Counted from the stretch's first letter, positions 13,001 to 24,778 are shown. The stretch: DNA of 64,000 nucleotides from Vanrija pseudolonga (GCF_020906515.1 NC_085855.1:1736001-1800000), one strand, 5' to 3'. The notes: generated by a model not told the origin, from the letters alone. Numbers and translations are program-made.

Positions 13001-13193
13001 CCGTGACGCTTGACGTTGGACCTGTGCGCATCGGCGCGGCATGCGAGGACTTGCCTGGGTCGAGTGGTGGGGCGGCGGTGAATGCTGGTTTTGGTGGGAG
13101 TATGGAGAGAAGAGAGGAAGATGGGTGCTGTGAGTGTGGGTGAGTCGTGGTGGTGGTGGTCGAGTCATCATCCTTTGGATCGGAGCTCGACAT
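10097..13193 (-). CDS. Red1/ZFC3H1-type zinc-finger protein (zf-C3H1)
   Basis: Spliced model: exons 13193-10880, 10739-10699, 10663-10411 and 10359-10097, introns 140, 35 and 51 bp, about 956 residues. The first exon encodes a long disordered protein with acidic EEGEISDEEEG and AEEGEIEDKP motifs, polyproline tracts, and a charged helix near residues 610-640. The third exon encodes CRSEASGGLCADASCGDVH, which is C-x8-C-x4-C-x3-H and matches the putative zinc-finger domain of fission yeast Red1 and human ZFC3H1. In those organisms the family bridges RNA-binding factors to the Mtr4 helicase and exosome and promotes decay of unwanted nuclear RNA. The domain lies near the C-terminus, as in Red1. 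I start at the Met of MSSSDPKDDD; a Met 12 codons upstream is the alternative. The family call rests on the finger and the acidic motifs. Confidence 0.65.
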
Positions 13194-13653
13194 TTTTGAG
13201 AGCACCCAATCCCATGGATTTGGAATCATCAACGGGAGGGGGAGAGAGAGAGGAGGAGACGACGAGAGGTGGTCAAAGGATGGCCGAGGGGGAGAGGGGG
13301 AAGGCGACGAGACAGAGAGAGGGGGGGGGTGAGTAGGAGAAATGTGGTGGGGGAACAATGGACAAAGTGGTCGTCGTCGGAAACTGGCAACGCCCACAAA
13401 CACGACAGCCAAAGAGGGTTCGTGCGCAGTGGTGGGTGGCGTCGGGTGGCGTGTGACTTCAGGACGGAGGCAAAATGACGACACAACATACAACAAATCA
13501 GACTTGCTGTGCAACATCATGACGAGAAACCATACATTTTGAGTGGAGACACTATGCCCAGGGAGAAAAAAATGCTAGCGATGCAGTGCGGATATGGAAA
13601 GTGCAGTGGTGTGCAAGTGGGTACGTGAGTGGGAGTGGAGAGAAGGGCGGCTT
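13194..13653. other. Spacer between co-directional Red1-like and MDM31 genes
   Basis: It holds the 3' flank of MDM31 and the upstream region of the Red1-like gene. On the transcribed strand the part next to the Red1-like start is rich in CT and CTCC, as in leaders of other genes here. No TATA box is evident. Confidence 0.5.
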
Positions 13654-15907
13654 CTAGCCCGCGGCCATCGCGGTCGCGGTCTGGCCTTGGAGCGGATCGA
13701 CAACAACCTTGATTGTATCCAGCAGCACTTCGGCGCCACGCTGGATGCCCCAGAAGCTGACCTGCTTGAGACGCTTCGAGTTGGCAGCTTCTGAAGAGAC
13801 GTGATATGCCAGTGCGGCATAGATCTGCTCCGAGATGCTCGACATGAGGCCCGTTTCAAACAGGGTCCATGAGCCGACAAAGTCGGTCAGGTCGGCGTGA
13901 ACCTGCGCGTGGATGGGCATGAGGGTCCGGTTGGCGTTGATAAAGGCCACAATTGGGCGGATGAGCGCATTGTTGGTGACGCTCAGGTCGGACGTGAACA
14001 CGGGTACCGCGGCCTTGAGGTCACGGAAACGCAGGTCGATGTCTATTGTGAGCTGCCGCCGGTCCTCCTGTTCTCTTGACGGCTCGGGCGCTCTCAGTGC
14101 AGGTTGGGATAATCTGTGCTGCCCGGGAAGTAACGATGTTGGGCTGCTCGACTCGGCAGCAGCAATCGTGTCCGCGATTTGCGCAGCGGCACGCTCGTGC
14201 ACCTCGTCGTCGCCTGTCGCATCGTCTGGGTGCTGGCCAGAAGTCGCAATGGTTGTGACATTGGTGGCGATCTGGTCGATGATCGCCTTGACGTCCACAG
14301 CGTCGTCGTCGGGATGAGAAGGGAACTTGATGTCGAGAACTGCGTCAAGCTTTCCTGAGAGGATCCACGACATTGGGCCTTCGTTACCAGACGCATACTG
14401 CGCGTGCTCGATCGGCAAGCCGTCGATGCGGAAACGGGCCATGCGCTTGACCTCGCTGTTCTCGGGGACCTTGGTCCGGCCCAGCTTCTGCGGCATGTGG
14501 AGCGAGAACAAGCAGTTGTCGTACTGCCCTGTCATCGCCTCGGCGCTGAGCATATCGTAAAAGAGCCAGCGCTTGCGGAATGGACCAAAGCGCGCGTTGA
14601 AGATCGATACGTTGTAAGGCCTCTGGCCGCCGGGCTGGTACACCGTCACAAGGAAGTCCTCGACCTGGAACGACTCGAGCTCAAAGTCACCAGGGTACGT
14701 GGCGTGACGGAAGTCTGCTGGCACGAGCTTCTTGGTCGTGTCCCACCAGACGCAACGACGGTCGATCACACCACGGACACCTTTGCACTTTGCGTCCTTG
14801 ACCAGTCCCTTGCCGTCGATCCATCGCCTCAGGTCCAGCGTGACTTCAATCTCGTCAAAGTTGATGTCAAACATTGTAAAGTTGTCGGCCGGAGCCGCCC
14901 GCGGCACATCGACGTACGTGTCGACTGGGACAGACGACGAGGGGAACGCGACCGCGTCGGGCGGCTTGGCCGTCGTGGCCTTGGCCTTCTCCGTCTCCTT
15001 GTCCTGGGGCCGGCGAGACACGTACACGTTCTTGAACGCGATGGTCGAGGCACCCCAGCGAGGTACAATTGCGGACTCGAAACTGAGATATCAGCAATCA
15101 GGGACAAACACTGATGCTCCACCACCACGTGTTGGCGCCACACGTGCACGTACATGACGGTGACTCCAGCCTGTGAGGTGAGGTAGTCTGAAATCCAGCG
15201 CGCGACGTATTCCTGCATCGAGAGAGAGTTGAGCGTCGCGAACACAGCCGAGATAAACGTAGTCGTGCCGAGCAGAATCCATAGGGCTGACGTTAGCTAA
15301 CGGCCGCTACTCCTAGCTCACTATTCCCAACCAAGAACCAGGAAAAGAACGCGCTCAAGTCATCCGTGTTGAACCTGCGCCATCCACGAATAGTGAACCA
15401 CTTGACACGGATCCAGAAGCGCTGCCACCAGTGCGACGTCGCAGCGAGGAGGTCTTCTTTAGTGGGTCTGTGGTGCGCCTTTTGCTGAAGCGTGTCGGAG
15501 CGGTGGATAAGGTTTCGGATGAATGGGATGTAGTCCTGCACGTGGCCCGGGGGCGGCCGAGGTGCTGGCGGCATCGCTGGCGGCGTCGGAGGGTCGCAGT
15601 TAGGGCATGGCTGCTTTGTTGCTGATGGTGTTGGTGGCTCGTTGGGCGGGAGGGTGGAGTTGGCCCGCTGCTGGCGAGGGAAGGCGCGGGGAATCGCCGG
15701 ACGCGACGATGGTGTCGTCGATGGCGGTGGTGGTCTTCTCGTCACCAGTCCCCAGTATGCCAAGGTGTTGAGATGTCGATCCACCTGCAGCCTCGCCACT
15801 GCACGCGATGCTATCCGAGGCCGCGCGGCCGCTGCGATGGACGACGCCGCGCGCAGAGGGAGGAGGCCGCGGGCGAGAACGTGGGCGGCCGGCCGCACGG
15901 CCTGCAT
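13654..15907 (-). CDS. MDM31: Mdm31/Mdm32 family mitochondrial inner-membrane protein
   Basis: Exons 15907-15322, 15286-15154 and 15082-13654, introns 35 and 71 bp, about 715 residues. The chosen start gives MQAVRPAAHVLARGLLPLR, a basic amphipathic presequence; the Met 55 codons upstream lacks this character. A proline-rich stretch precedes NTDDLSAFFSWFLVGN, followed across the first intron by LWILLGTTTFISAVF, a membrane segment. Beyond the second intron FESAIVPRW and NVYVSRRP, then a domain with WDTTKKLVP, FNARFGPFRKRWL and ISEQIYAALAYHV, are characteristic of the family. In yeast Mdm31 and Mdm32 sit in the mitochondrial inner membrane and are needed for mitochondrial shape, mtDNA stability and phospholipid homeostasis. 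The gene is divergent from NMD3. The 31-versus-32 assignment is uncertain; only the family is secure. Confidence 0.88.
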
Positions 15908-16373
15908 TGTGAGAATGTGAGCCAGCCTGGGCCCGTGTGCGTTCGGTGCCGGCGGTCGATGTCGAGAGTGTGGATGCGCTTTAAAGAGTGTGAGACTCTG
16001 TTGAAGAGCTCTTTTGTGAGACGTGCAAGACGAAGCGTCGAGAAGAGCGTGGCTCGCCGTCGGGTGCGGCACTTCCTGGAGTCACTTCTGGGAAACTGGC
16101 TGCCTGGCTGGCTGCCTCTGCCGGCCGACCCAAGCCGGGTGGCAAGATAATTTTGCCTCCGCGATCGACCTTCCGATATCTGTCACGTGGCAAATTTAAT
16201 GACGTGTTATTATAATCACTGGTCGGCTTGTCGCCACCTGATTAAAGATTCTGCTGAGCCAAGATTTCTGAAATCATCGAGACGAGACCGAGGTCGAGCC
16301 AGGCGGGAGCGAGTTGCATCTCACATCTCGACACTTACTCTCACTTGTACAACACCTCTAGACATTCAACAAA
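15908..16373. promoter_or_regulatory. Shared divergent promoter region of MDM31 and NMD3
   Basis: 466 bp separates the two divergent starts. It contains a run of GCCTGGCTGG-type units near 16098-16120 and an A/T-rich stretch at about 16185-16260, the least GC-rich part. No TATA box is obvious. Coordinate control of the two genes is inference. Confidence 0.45.
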
Positions 16374-18239
16374 ATGGAGTACGAACCGGACGCAGCAGGC
16401 CTCGAGAGCTACATCCTCTGCGCAGACTGCGGCACCGTCATCTCCTCTGCCAACGGCGCTGGACTGTGTAAGTGTCCTTCCTTCGCGCTCCATCGCAGCG
16501 CTCAAGCCGCTTGGTCAGCAAATGCTAACCACCCCAGGTGTGGGATGTCTTCGCAACTCGGTCGACATCACTGAGGGCATCCCCAAGGAGGCCGTCATCA
16601 ACTTCTGCCGTGGCTGCGAGCGCTTCCTCTCGCCGCCCACCACCTGGGTCGCGTGCCAGCCCGAGTCGCGCGAACTGATGGGTAGGTGGTTTCCGGATCC
16701 GAGAAACATGTTCTGACGCTGTAGCCATCTGTCTCAAGAAGATTGCCAAGCCCCTGCTCAAGGTCCGACTCATTGACGCCTCGTTCATCTGGACAGAGCC
16801 CCACTCGCGCCGTATCAAGCTCAAGGTCACCATCCAGAAGGAGGTGCTCGCCCACACGGTGCTCCAGCAGACCTTTGTCCTCACCCTCACTGTTCAGACC
16901 GGACAATGCCCGCAGTGTACTCGTCTCGCGGCCAAGAACACTTGGAAGGCCAGCGTGCAGGTCCGCCAGAAGGTCACTCACAAGAGGACCTTCCTGTTCC
17001 TTGAGCAGCTGATCCTCAAGCACAACGCGCACAAGTGAGTTGGACGTCGTCCTGTTGACAAGAGGGCAGCTCACACTCTCCAGGGACACTACGTCGATCA
17101 ACGAGAAGCGCGATGGCCTCGACTTCTTCTACACTGAGCGCAACATGGCCATCAAGATGGTCGAGTTCCTGGCTGGTGTCGTCCCCGTCCGCGTCAAGGG
17201 CTCTGAGCAGCTCATCTCGCAGGACACGCACTCGGGAACAGCCAACTACAAGTTCACCTACTCGGTTGAGATTGTGCCTGTCTGCAAGGACGACCTTGTC
17301 GCCATCCCCAAGTCTCTTGCCCGCTCGTGGGGCAACATTTCGCCCTTGACAATCTGCTCGCGTGTCGGAAACTCGATGCACCTGCTCGACCCCGTCACCC
17401 TGCAGCAGACCGACGTCACTGCCCCCGTCTACTGGCGCCAGCCATTCGACCCTCTCGCCTCGGTTTCCGACCTGACTGAGTTTATCGTCCTCGACATTGA
17501 GCCCGTCGGTGTCCAGCGTGGCAAGTACGTGCTCGCGGACGCCCAGATCACCCGTGCGCACGGCTCGGGCCACCGGGCAGACGACGACGGCATGGGCGAC
17601 GACGGCATTTACACTGTGCGCACACACCTCGGTGCCATTCTTCAGCCTGGCGACACGGTTCTCGGCTACGACCTGACGCACACCAACTTCAACTCTGAGG
17701 CGTTCGAGGCGATCGAGCCTGAGAGGATACCCCACGTGATTCTCGTCAAGAAGACGTACCCCAACCGCCGCAAGAAGGCCAAGGCAAGGAACTGGAAGCT
17801 GCGTTCGATCGCCAAGGAGGCCGAGGAGGGTATCGAGTCTGCCGGCACTGGACGCGGAGCGGTCGGTCGCCGTGGTGGTGTGGACCAGAAGAACGTCGAG
17901 CGCGACTACGAGCTCTTCCTCCGCGACCTGGAGGAGGACAAGGAGATGCGTGCCGCCGTCAACCTGTACAAGGCGGACGCCGAGGTCGAGGACGAGGACG
18001 ATGGCGACGTCAACATGGGCGCGAGCGCACCTGGATCCGGCATGCGCGGCGGCAAGCGGAGGGCAGGCGCGACCAAGGCCGCCGCGGCGGTCATGGACGT
18101 CGAGGAGGAGGACGGCGACGAGGAAGAGGAGGAGGACTTCCCGGAGATTGAGCTCGACGAGCTGCTTGACGGCTTCGAGGAGATGGGTATTGACGACGAG
18201 GGCGGTGCCGCTGAGCCGACGCACTCGCACGTGGCCTAG
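16374..18239 (+). CDS. NMD3: 60S ribosomal export adaptor Nmd3
   Basis: Exons 16374-16467, 16538-16681, 16725-17034 and 17084-18239 give 567 residues. The N-terminus has the family's paired cysteines, CADC, CVGC and CRGC, then the conserved DITEGIPKEAV, WTEPHSRRIKLK and GQCPQCTRLA. The middle carries the beta-rich conserved part, for example STSFVKDW-free family blocks such as AVINFCRGCERFLSPP and HKRTFLFLEQLILKH. The tail is acidic with DDEDDGDVNM-type runs. Nmd3 binds the pre-60S subunit in the nucleus and recruits the exportin Crm1 through a C-terminal leucine-rich signal; here the last residues include FPEIELDELLDGFEEMGI, a plausible Leu/Ile-rich export signal. Length fits the family (about 500-560). 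A 404-codon antisense frame across it is a composition shadow. Confidence 0.95.
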
Positions 18240-18535
18240 ACAGCGCCAATCTCATCATCTTGTACACCATATCAGAGCCATTCTTAGACCAAAAGACACG
18301 CATGTGTCAGTGCAATGTGTAAACTATGCATGGGTGCGGGGACGAGTTGCGCGTGTTGCGGTCGCGGGGGGGTGGCCGCGGAGTGCGGAAACTTGTCCAC
18401 TGGATCCGGGCCGATGTGTCGGTAAGATGCCGAGTGCAGTCGCCGTTAAAAGGTGGTCCAACAACAGTGACCGACCGACTCACTGACGACTTGCTCTCCA
18501 TCACCACCTCTCACCCACACCACGCGCACCACACG

Positions 18536-19636
18536 ATGCCCTCGTCGCTCTACGCCGCCCCACCAGGGCACCTAACCCTGCTGATGTCGGCGCGCCGCAC
18601 GGCGTCGTTCATCACCCCAGGACACCGGAGCACAAGCTTCTACCTGTACATCCCGCGCTCGCACCCCGTCACGCGGCGCGCGCGAGGCGAGGACGTGGGG
18701 CCGGACGACGTGCTCCTCCCTCCGTCGTCCGCGGCGCCAATCAGCCCGACAGCGGGCGGCGGGGCAGGCGCGAGCCCCACGACGTCGACGGTGCCCCTCG
18801 CCGGTTCCCCCAGCGCGCCGCCTCCCCCGCCGACCCGACCGCCAGGCAAGGGCCCCGGCCCGCGCGGCTTCCCGCTCCTCGTCGTGATCCACGACTCTAG
18901 CCGCGACGCCGAGAGCCTACGGGACCACTGGGCGACGCTGGCCGAGGAAGAAGGCTGCGTGGTCCTCTCGCCGCACTTTCCGTGCGATATCAAGTTTCCC
19001 GACGGGCCAGACAACTACAAGCGCCTGGCGTGGACGACTGCGAGCGGCGAAGTCGTGCGCTACGACGAGGTGCTGCTGTCCATGATTGACACGGTCGCCG
19101 CGGAGTGGGGGTGCGTCGACACGAGCACGTTCTCGCTCGTCGGGTTCAGCGGCGGCGGGCAGTTCGTCCTCAGGTTCTTCTACCTGTACCCCGAGAAGCT
19201 GCACGCCGTGTCTATCGGCGCGCCGGGCCGCGCGACGCCGCTCGTGGCTGCGCCGTGGCCGGAGGGTATCGACAACGCGCCGACAGTCAACGGCCGCGGC
19301 GTCGACGTTGGCGCGTTGCGCGACGCCACGGTGTCGGGACGCACAAAGGTCCACCTGCTTATCGGCGACGAGGATACCTGGCGCCCGGTGCAGCCGGACG
19401 GCACGCGCGCGAGCCAGTCGCGCTTCGACGTCATCCAGGCCGTTAGGGGCAGCTTTGATGCTGCTGGCTTGGTGTACGACTACGACGTGGTGCGCGGGGC
19501 AAAGCATGAGGCGGATAAGATTCGCGCCGTGGCTATGCCTTGGGTCCGGCGGCATGTGCGGTGGGTTTTGGGTGGTGGGGAGGGCGCGCTGACGGCTAGG
19601 AAACCTGAGCAGAGCGAGATTCGGGCCAGCATTTAG
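18536..19636 (+). CDS. Alpha/beta hydrolase, PHB-depolymerase/esterase-like
   Basis: Single exon, 366 residues from MPSSLYAAPPGH. An upstream in-frame Met at 18326 would add 70 poor-quality residues and lies close to the NMD3 end. GFSGGGQF is the nucleophile elbow, IGDEDTW supplies a probable acidic residue, and GAKHEADKIR the catalytic His. FPLLVVIHDSSRD forms the strand leading to the oxyanion region. A low-complexity Pro/Ser/Gly insert occupies about residues 65-105. No signal peptide is seen, so it is probably cytosolic. Substrate unknown. It converges on the MFS gene, only 114 bp away. Confidence 0.75.
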   Translation: MPSSLYAAPPGHLTLLMSARRTASFITPGHRSTSFYLYIPRSHPVTRRARGEDVGPDDVLLPPSSAAPISPTAGGGAGASPTTSTVPLAGSPSAPPPPPTRPPGKGPGPRGFPLLVVIHDSSRDAESLRDHWATLAEEEGCVVLSPHFPCDIKFPDGPDNYKRLAWTTASGEVVRYDEVLLSMIDTVAAEWGCVDTSTFSLVGFSGGGQFVLRFFYLYPEKLHAVSIGAPGRATPLVAAPWPEGIDNAPTVNGRGVDVGALRDATVSGRTKVHLLIGDEDTWRPVQPDGTRASQSRFDVIQAVRGSFDAAGLVYDYDVVRGAKHEADKIRAVAMPWVRRHVRWVLGGGEGALTARKPEQSEIRASI

Positions 19637-19750
19637 AGGGCATAGATGGATTGCATGGGTATAGGGATGGGATGGGAATGGATAGAAGAAGAGTCAAGAA
19701 GAGTCCCTCACGCGCCTGCCTTTTCTTTCCTTGCGTCCCCGCCTGCAGCC

Positions 19751-21790
19751 TTACACCTCCTCATCCTCGTCGCTCTCGCTCTCAGGCACCTTCGCCACGG
19801 CCCCCATCGGCACCTCGCGCATAAAGCACGTGGCGAGCACGCCGACGACGCTGAACGCGATGCCGGAGAAAAACACCGCGTGCAGGGCGTTGAGGTACGA
19901 CGTGCGCGCTGCGAGCTGGAGGTCGGGCGGGAGCGTCCGGATGTGCTCTGAGCTCTGGCGGATCGCCGAGATGACCTTGTCTGCGTTCGGGCCCGTGATG
20001 CGGGTCGCGAGCTCGCGCTGGAGGACCGCCTGGGTGAGCGCGCCGGAGAGGGCGACGCCGAGCACTTGGCCAGTGGTGCGGAACACGTATGACACTGGGG
20101 GTGGGCGTCAGTAATGGAAGACGAAGGGCTAGTCGGCGCGGCTTACAGCTCGTAGCCACGGCGACATGATCCCGCCCGACGTCGGCGATGAGCCCGACGA
20201 TCGTGAGCGTCGTCACCGAGCCCATGGAGAAGGCCTGTGGTCCAAAGCTCGTCCACATGAGCCACTCGCTCGTGTCGAGGCTCCACGAGGAGAGCAGGAG
20301 CGTCGCGACGATGCTGCATGACCCGCAGAAGAACGTGAGCCAGTAGTATCGCCCTGTCGCGCGCACGATGAACCCGGTGCCAAGGGACCCGAGGGACCCG
20401 AGCACACTGTTGGGGATGAGGTGCGCGCCGGCGTCCTCAGAGGACATGAGGCGGACAGCGGTGAAGTACAGCGGGACCGAGTACATCTGGGCGTGTGGTG
20501 AGCGGGGCGACACAGCAGCGCGGACTTACCAGAGCGAACGTGAGGAACGAGATGACAAAGTTGTTGATTGCGATCGCGACGGGCGTGCGGCGCGTCAACA
20601 GCTCGACGGGCAGGACAGGCTCCTTGGCGACGCGCAGCTCGACAAACAAGAACACGACCAGGAGCACCGCGCTGGCAGAGAACAGGCCGACAATGAGCGG
20701 GTCAGACCACGCATACAGCTCGCTCCCGTCCTCGCTCGTGCTGCTCGTGCGCAGCGAAACCGCGAGCAGCCCGGCACCAAGGAAGCCAGCCATGAAGAGC
20801 GACCCAAGCCAGTCGATGCGCGCGAGCTTCTCCCATGCCGTTTCTCTGCGCGCAGGCGTGCTCGTCCCGCTGGACGAGGGGCTGGACACAGTGTACGTCA
20901 CTTTGAGGTAGACCATGCTTGCTGCGAGGATGAGCAGCGGGATCTGGAAGTAGAATGCCCAGCGCCAGCCGAGACGGTCGGATATGATGCCTCCGAGGGG
21001 TGCGCCGAGGCTGCGTGGGTGAGCTCGTTGCACGACCGCGAACGCGACTCCACTCACCCGCTCCCCAGCCCGAACATGATGTTGCCGTACCCCTGGAATA
21101 TGCCGCGGTGCGTGATCGGCACGAGGTCGCTCATGATTGTCGAGCCGACGGAGGTGAGACCCCCGCCGCCGATACCCGCGATCGCACGCGCCGCGATGAG
21201 GAACTGCATCGACGGCGCGACGGCGCACATGATGTTGCCTACCGAGAAGAAGAAGAGCGCGACGAGCATGCTCGCCTGCCGCCCGATAATGTTGCACAGG
21301 CGGCCGTAGATTGGCGTGAAGCAGCACACTGAGAGGAGGCTGGGGTCGGGTCAGCGCCGTCACGAGGGGCAGTGCTCACTATGACGTGCCGAGCCAGCTA
21401 GCGTTGTTCGACGCGAGGAACGACGACGAGATGGGCCCGAGGAGGGTCGCGACTGGTTGGTTATCAGCTGTGCTCGCGCGTGCTCGCGCGGGATACCCAC
21501 CAATCGTGCCGTCGAATGCGCTGAGGAACGAGCACCACCACATCGAGATACACTGGTGTCAGCTGCACAGCGCAGACGCAACTCACGAGGATCCAGAAGT
21601 CGGTCGGGCTCAGCCCAGCGAGGTTGTAATGCTTGCTGCCGCTGCTCTCAACGACAGGCGTCTCGGCGGTATCCGGCAGGCCCGTAGCGTACGCCGCGAT
21701 GCTCTCGCGCCGCGGCTTGGGCCCGGAGCCAGCGAGCAGCGGCGTGCGCTCGCTTGCGCCGTATGCCGGGGGTGGTGATGGCGACGGCAT
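19751..21790 (-). CDS. MFS transporter, DHA2 type (vacuolar amino-acid/drug:H+ antiporter-like)
   Basis: Seven exons: 21790-21587, 21552-21501, 21452-21380, 21339-21058, 21010-20530, 20486-20147, 20094-19751; introns 34-52 bp; 591 residues. The N-terminal cytosolic tail ends in SERTPLLAGS, an acidic dileucine motif of the kind that directs fungal transporters to the vacuole. Next come FLSAFDGTIVATLLGPISS, YGRLCNIIGRQ (motif A position), GIGGGGLTSVGSTIMSDLVP and GLGSGLGAPLGGIISDRLGW (motif C and the DHA2 signature), then further hydrophobic segments. Relatives include the yeast Vba vacuolar basic-amino-acid transporters and Fnx1. Substrate cannot be decided. The C-terminus is acidic, ESESDEDEEV. 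Confidence 0.85.
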
Positions 21791-22323
21791 AGAGGGATAG
21801 GGGAGATGGGACGAGGGGAAAGTCGACGTTGGGTTACTTATCTCGGACTCGTCGTCGCTGCTGCCGGCTGATGAAACTATTCGGCCCGATGGCGTGACGA
21901 TGGTGCGCGCGTGTGCGCAGCGAGGAACGTCGGTGCGGCGAGTTGGCCAAGTAGCTAGCGTCTGCTTGTTGCTGCTGTTGTCGGTGCTGTCCGCGCAGTG
22001 ATTAGCAAGAGAGACCAAGGGGCATGCCGCGGCTGAGCGATAAAGTGCGACGGGGCTCAAGATATACCTGCGACCCATGACTTGCTGCTGCTGACTTTGG
22101 TCTTGCCCCACACTGCCCACCCCAACCCACTTCACTCCGCTCAGTGGTCGGCGTTCTCCGCCTCCGTCGCAGCAGCAACAGCGGTTAAACCACACACCAC
22201 ATGGCCGTACGGCCGCCGCGTGCCGGTCAAGCGCCGGCGCCTACAAGCGCCGCTGGCAGCAGCAAGCAGCATACACTTGATCCATCAAACTACAGACCCA
22301 AAAAAGCACTGCACCCAACCCGC
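21791..22323. other. Spacer between MFS start and dioxygenase end
   Basis: Both flanking genes are on the minus strand, so this is the MFS upstream region plus the dioxygenase 3' flank. The frame upstream of the MFS start stays open to 22195 but translates to low-quality sequence, so it is probably leader. No TATA box or clear motif array was seen. Confidence 0.45.
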
Positions 22324-23702
22324 CTACGCCTCGTCCTTCTTCGCGACGCCCGCGGCGTAGATGTCGCTCAGGCGCATGTGCACATAGTCGCCGGCCGTCA
22401 TGACCTCGTACTTGTTCGGCCTGTCCGCCGAGACGCAGGTCGGGATGGGGTGCATCACGACGTCGTGGTCGCACCCGAAAAAGAAGGGGATCGAGTAGCG
22501 GTCGCGCGCGCGGGCAGGCAGCACACGGTGGCGCGTGCTCACGAAGATGTCGTTGGTCCAGCGCGCAAACTGGTCGCCAATGTTGATGACGAACGTGTTG
22601 GGAATGCACTTGGCGTCGATCCACTTGCCCTCGCGGTTCGACACCTGGAGCGCCTGCACGTCGTCCTGGCGCAGGATGGTGAAGCACTCAAAGTCGGTGT
22701 GGGCCTGGGCAGGTTAGAATGGGGACGGCTGGCCGCTGCTGCTACCACTCACACCAATACCCGGCATCAGCTCGTCGGCGTCGTCCTCTGAGAGGGCGGG
22801 GTAGAAGAGCAGGCGCATGATAGCGGCGGGGTTACGGATCTGCGTGGGTCAGCTGGGCGTAGCTTCGCGACCGCCAGCGGCACTCACCTTGTCGTCGAAG
22901 AAGGTCTCAGGGAGGTCCAGCGCGAGCGCGAACAGCGGGAAGAGCTTCTCGCCGAGCTCAAGCACCTCCTTGTAGTAGTCGAGGGCGGTCGACTTCTGTT
23001 ATCGCGTCAGCGATGACCTTCTCCACCTCGCGACCGACGCACAAACTCGGGCGCCTGCGACCAGTCCTTCTCCGCAGGCCAGAGGTTGCCGCCGTGGCGC
23101 AGCTTGGCGTCGTCCGAGTCGGTCTGGGCCGCGTCGGGGCGCAGCGAGGGGTCGAGGCCGAGGTTGAACGCCTCGTGGTAGTCGCCCTTGTTTGCGCTGC
23201 GTTGTGAGCTAACCTCGTAGTCAAACGCCAACTCACGGGTCGTTGTTCTCGGTCAGGAGGCCCATGTATCCGCGGAAGTTGTCCGACTTGGAGATGTCGA
23301 TCTGGCGCGTGTCAACACATCGCCACCATGCACACACTCACAGTCTTCTTGACCTCGGCGGGGAGCTTGAAGAAGGCCTTGGACTGGGCGTAGGTCGCGT
23401 CGACGACCTTCTCGTCCACGCCAGAGTTCTTCACTGCGGGGTGTCAGGTCTACCCCAGCTTGCCCGTCCGTGCACCCCCATCTGCACGCACCGTAGAAGA
23501 AGCCCTCGTTCAAGCACGCGTCCCGGATCTGATTGGCAAGCGCCTTGCGCTTCTCAAGCTCGGGATGGCGCGCGTCCGTCATGTCGCTGCCGGGTGAGCA
23601 CTTGCCCGCTTATCGCACGACGCGCCGCCCCACTCACATGACGGGGATCGTGTCAAAGTCGGTCGACTTGAGCTTCTGGGACAACTCGGCAAGGGCAGAC
23701 AT
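22324..23702 (-). CDS. 2-oxoglutarate/Fe(II) dioxygenase, isopenicillin-N-synthase-like
   Basis: Eight exons: 23702-23638, 23586-23492, 23433-23342, 23301-23237, 23196-23043, 22995-22888, 22839-22753, 22704-22324; introns 40-58 bp; 348 residues. The N-terminal DIOX_N part reads DTIPVIDM and FFYVKNSGV. The family signature ENNDPANKGDYHEAFNLG crosses an intron. The iron ligands are His and Asp of AHTDFECFTIL and the distal His of STRHRVLPA; the 2OG-binding Arg/Ser pair is RYSIPFFF. All key residues are present. Such enzymes oxidise small molecules (flavonoids, gibberellins and antibiotics in known members); the substrate here is unknown. There is no biosynthetic cluster around it. Confidence 0.9.
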
Positions 23703-24676
23703 GGTGTGCAGCAGTGAGTGAGGTAGAGAGAGAAAGTGCAATGCAGAGATGGCAGATGCAGATGCTATTGATAGCGTGCAGTGGAGCGCGGTGTGCTTGC
23801 CGTTGGCAGAAAAATCCGATTCCAACTTTTCGGGTAGCCCGACGTCTTGGGCCGATCGAGCAAAATGCCAAGGACGATAACCGGCGCGATGTGACTGGCT
23901 GGACAGTGCTCGCGCTGAAGGGACGCAGACGCCACGATTCTACGTACAGCGGCGCAGAAGGTGAGAGCCCCTGTACTGTAGAGGGTGCAGAGGCCGGTCG
24001 TGTGAGCACGGCCGGCACTGGTGTAGAAGGGGAGTACGCCTGCGCCGGTCAATTCCGCCGGCGCGCCGAGATCAGGCAATATGAGGATATGGGCTCGGCC
24101 TTCCGCACGGGGTATGGTGCTCATGCCATGCTTGAGCCTCGCCTCTTTGCGTTGCATGCAGGCACTGCTACCTGGCTGCCCAGTCCATACCTTCGTCAGT
24201 GACGCGAAGAGGCCGGCCACACCCCGTGTTATCGATAAGGGGCGCGTTGGTTGCTTGCTCCGGTCTGATCGGATCGGGGGGCGAGGCGCGAAATCTGGCA
24301 GTCTTCATGGCGACGAAGTGCGTGTGGCAGGGCGAGCTCAACCACCGTATGACTGGCCTCAAGTAGGGGAGCCTCGGCAAGCCGTGCAGCTAGCTACCTC
24401 GGCTTACTCTGTGGCCGATGCTCGAAGCCAAGGCCAACTGAGTAGGAGTACCCTCGACGGCATACGCGCGGGGCGGAGCAGAGGGTTAGACGCCAGCGGA
24501 GGTTCGCCTGGAGGGGCAGGCGATCCTCCGAGCAGAGCGAGCTCCCACATCGTGCCCACCCCGCTCGCTCACACCTCACGCCTGCTATACCCTCCTCCGA
24601 CATCTCCTCACGCCATCCCCAATTCCCAGGCCACGTCGACCAAAACTACCACGCCCGCCGGCGCACAGGCAAAAGC
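23703..24676. other. Spacer between dioxygenase start and tRNA-Ala
   Basis: It holds the upstream region of the dioxygenase and the 3' side of the tRNA pair. I see no protein-coding chain. Short CCGGC-rich inverted stretches occur near 24000-24065. Confidence 0.4.
24671..24674 (-). terminator. Pol III terminator after tRNA-Ala
   Basis: Four T residues on the transcribed strand, three bases past the tRNA-Ala 3' end. It is the only T4 run at the 3' side of the Arg/Ala pair. Confidence 0.7.
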
Positions 24677-24778
24677 TGGACGAGTTAGGAATCGAACCAA
24701 AGACCTTGTCAAGTAGGTAGGCGATATCCTCGGATATCTCGTGCTAATGACACGCTCTACCAACTGAGCTACACGCCC
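24677..24778 (-). tRNA. tRNA-Ala (AGC) with intron
   Basis: Acceptor GGGCGTG pairs with CTCGTCC, including a G3:U70 wobble, the alanine identity element; the discriminator is A. The D arm is GCTC/GAGC, the T loop TTCGATT, and anticodon stem TGTCA pairs with TGACA. The anticodon loop reads TTAGCA, then an intron of about 29 nt, so the anticodon is AGC. One T-stem mismatch (U:U) and one acceptor mismatch are present. Confidence 0.88.

Noticed and set aside
17016-18230. 404-codon frame antisense to NMD3
   Set aside because: It mirrors NMD3's codon bias; NMD3 is strongly supported and the antisense product has no recognisable motif.
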